Shown here: piece by piece, positions 62,400 through 64,000 of the stretch
How positions within the stretch are numbered: position 1 is the first letter of the stretch
Layout of the letters: each line of letters starts with the position of its first letter
NCBI RefSeq assembly: GCF_029784135.1
Contig: NC_073745.1
Span: 160,717,335 to 160,781,334 of the forward strand
DNA: 64,000 nt
From: Toxorhynchites rutilus septentrionalis
Lineage: Eukaryota > Arthropoda > Insecta > Diptera > Culicidae
Direction: 5' to 3'
Notes under the pieces: model-generated
Databases searched by the model: none
Seen by the model: the letters and a program-made list of their open reading frames with translations, nothing else
Told to the model about the DNA's origin: nothing
Position numbers and translations under genes: made by a program

Positions 62400-62560
62400 G
62401 CACGTCATCGTCTTCATCGGCGGTTGCTACTTCTTCTTCGGTGCCGCGTCTGCCGATGCGTTTGGGTGAAGACCTTGATTGTCTCGTAAACAACGGCACG
62501 CGCCACGGACGACGGATCCTCCACCGTATTGATAGTTATATTATATTTGAAAAATTCCAT
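62400..62560 (-). pseudogene. Short antisense coding-like fragment
   Basis: On -: TVEDPSSVARAVVYETIKVF then TQTHRQTRHRR. It may belong with the fragment at 60640-61290, split by the MITE and its host repeat. Parent gene unknown. Confidence 0.3.
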
Positions 62561-62564
62561 GATA

Positions 62565-63090
62565 TTTGAGTCAACCTGTACTGCAGTAGAACTGTATAGC
62601 TCGAAATATAAATTTTAGGATGCGACCCTATGCTCCAACGCTTACGGCTGTCACCCAATAGCTGTCAACCGATCAGATGCGATTGAGGAGAAACGTCATC
62701 GTCATTGACAATAGTCAGTCGACTGAGAACGTAGAATTCAATTGTACATCTACTTTTTAATTTGTTTAATATAGGTTTATCCGTTTGTTACGTTACTTCC
62801 TCGATTTACCCTTACATCGTAACAATAAATGAAAACAGAAATCGCTATCTCGGTAGCCATTCGGATGTAATTTTGTGCGCATCGTATTTAAGGAATTTCC
62901 CGTGAAATTTAGTTTATTCGACTTGAAATCTTTGACAAATCGTCAGTTTGAACGACTGTTCACATATTCTAGCAGAATTAATCGAATATTTGAGCGAATA
63001 ATTCGCTTAGAAATTACTTCGTTGTTTGGGGCAAAATAGTCAGTGATGGATAACGACTTACAATGTTCTGCTTACTAAGCTGCTCGACTG
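62565..63090. other. Spacer, no gene seen
   Basis: No coding motif, no repeat arm recognised. Confidence 0.3.
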
Positions 63091-63094
63091 CTTG

Positions 63095-63237
63095 TGCTCC
63101 CGTGACCGAGTGGCTAGCGTCACACCTAATATGCCGGGGGTACGGGTTCGATTCCTGTTCTGGTAGGGGGAATTTTTCGTCAATGAAATTTCCACCGACT
63201 TGCACTGTGGTCACGCGTATTCTAGAGTCCGGATCCC
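63095..63237 (+). repeat. tRNA-derived SINE
   Basis: GCTCCCGTGACCGAGTGGC (A box) and GGGTTCGATTCC (B box), then GGGGGAATTTTTCGTCAA and a tail ending GGTCACGCGTATTCTAGAG. Same family as 14829-14894 plus 15449-15481. Confidence 0.72.
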
Positions 63238-63244
63238 CATCCAT

Positions 63245-63700
63245 ATTAATTATGATTACTGGCTTAATTAGTCTTTGATACCGAATAAATTCGAATTCAG
63301 GGAGTTGGCTAACTTTTTTTAAAAAACGAGCTCATGCGTTCGAAGAACAGCGCCTTCCTGAACAAACTGCACGTTGAATCACTGTATCCAACTGTTGCAG
63401 CATGTTTAAAGTGCCCTAGCTCTCCTATGCATCTGCGATAATCGATGGAATAACATAATGTTTAGCAGCCACGACAAAATCATGATCTGGAAGATTAAAG
63501 CGGTGTTTGAAATGCATTGATTGGTGCCGCCTATCGACTACTGTTTAGACCATCACAACACGTACTTTATCGTCTTGGCTCAGAAAACACACATCATTCC
63601 GTTACGGCTACCCCATTCTCCCTATGTCACATAAGGTAACGAAACTTCAACCCCTTTCCTTTCATGCGTTACGTAATTTGTGTACGACATCTTAACCCTT
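63245..63700 (-). repeat. Dispersed repeat carrying an antisense coding fragment, copy 2
   Basis: Follows 9690-10240: ATTATGATTACTG, CATGCGTTCGAAGAA, CACTGTATCCAACTG, ACGACAAAATCATGATCTGG, GCGTTACGTAAT. The coding fragment is more broken than in copy 1. Confidence 0.5.
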
Positions 63701-64000
63701 TAGCGTATTATTTAATACGTCACACATCAAGTGATTTAACCAGCTGTATGACACCTGCCATGTTCTCAAACGTCAAAAGCATTTATTTTCTTCAAAACAG
63801 CGATCTGCGTTGGCGGAATTGTGCTTCGTTTACTAGTTTAGGGGAGCATCAACGAATAGCTGATTTGCGGTCGGAATGGACGTTTTCAAAATTAAAATTA
63901 TGAATGAAAATCAGCTTTTCCATATGGAATTAGTATTTTATTTGAATTAAAAATATTTTTGTTTGCGGTTGGTGAAAAACTCTCATGCAAAAATTGTTTA
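63701..64000. other. Right edge, no gene seen
   Basis: Begins with TTTAATACG-type sequence related to 42310-42350; no biotin carboxylase exon is visible. Confidence 0.35.

Noticed and set aside
63095..63170. Functional tRNA gene
   Set aside because: Part of the SINE with a conserved non-tRNA tail.

Overview
The window is animal (insect) DNA, most likely from a culicine mosquito of the genus Aedes. Evidence: spliced host genes with GT/AG introns of either ~60 bp or tens of kb, insect-type TATA/initiator promoters, and a very heavy load of mosquito-style repeats (BEL/Pao, R1, I, LOA and Jockey/CR1-like LINEs, tRNA-derived SINEs, hAT, pogo, mariner and Harbinger-like elements). Species cannot be fixed from sequence alone.

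Host genes. (1) The spliceosomal protein Red (IK) lies on + at 261-34597 in five coding exons; its first intron is 32.6 kb (953-33548). (2) Two antisense serine-protease homologues, 1189-2124 and 12867-13820, sit inside that intron. They have identical exon lengths, their own TATA boxes, and have lost the catalytic His and Ser. (3) A catalytically complete chymotrypsin-like protease lies at 50493-51450 (-). (4) The 3' half of pyruvate carboxylase is at 57467-60239 (-), with carboxyltransferase and biotinyl domains and a 45-nt micro-exon; the biotin carboxylase half should lie beyond the right edge.

Mobile DNA, left to right: a gutted BEL/Pao element with nearly identical LTRs and a nested pogo-type MITE (2934-7516); foldback and tandem repeats (7.9-9.5 kb); R1 remnant (10.4-11.9 kb); foldback (12.2 kb); SINE interrupted by a hAT end (14.8-15.5 kb); a 13,952-bp unit with hAT termini and a perfect 8-bp target duplication (15490-29441), holding histone H2A/H2B pseudogenes and a degenerate I-type LINE; a LOA-type LINE (29.5-31.9 kb); a probable second nested hAT (36026-40965) carrying a LINE and a smaller hAT-like foldback with a perfect 8-bp duplication; a second LINE of the same family (42.4-44.8 kb); a 126-bp retroposon with a 24-bp target duplication (46.5 kb); a near-perfect 188-bp hairpin MITE (49.6 kb); another LINE (52-55 kb); a mariner remnant (56.8 kb); and an 868-bp MITE with TTA duplications (61.4 kb).

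No CRISPR array, prokaryotic operon, rRNA or credible functional tRNA gene was seen. The most unusual objects are the 14-kb hAT-bounded unit with two H2A chimeras sharing one breakpoint, the pair of dead proteases nested in the IK intron, and the in-frame 45-nt linker exon of pyruvate carboxylase.
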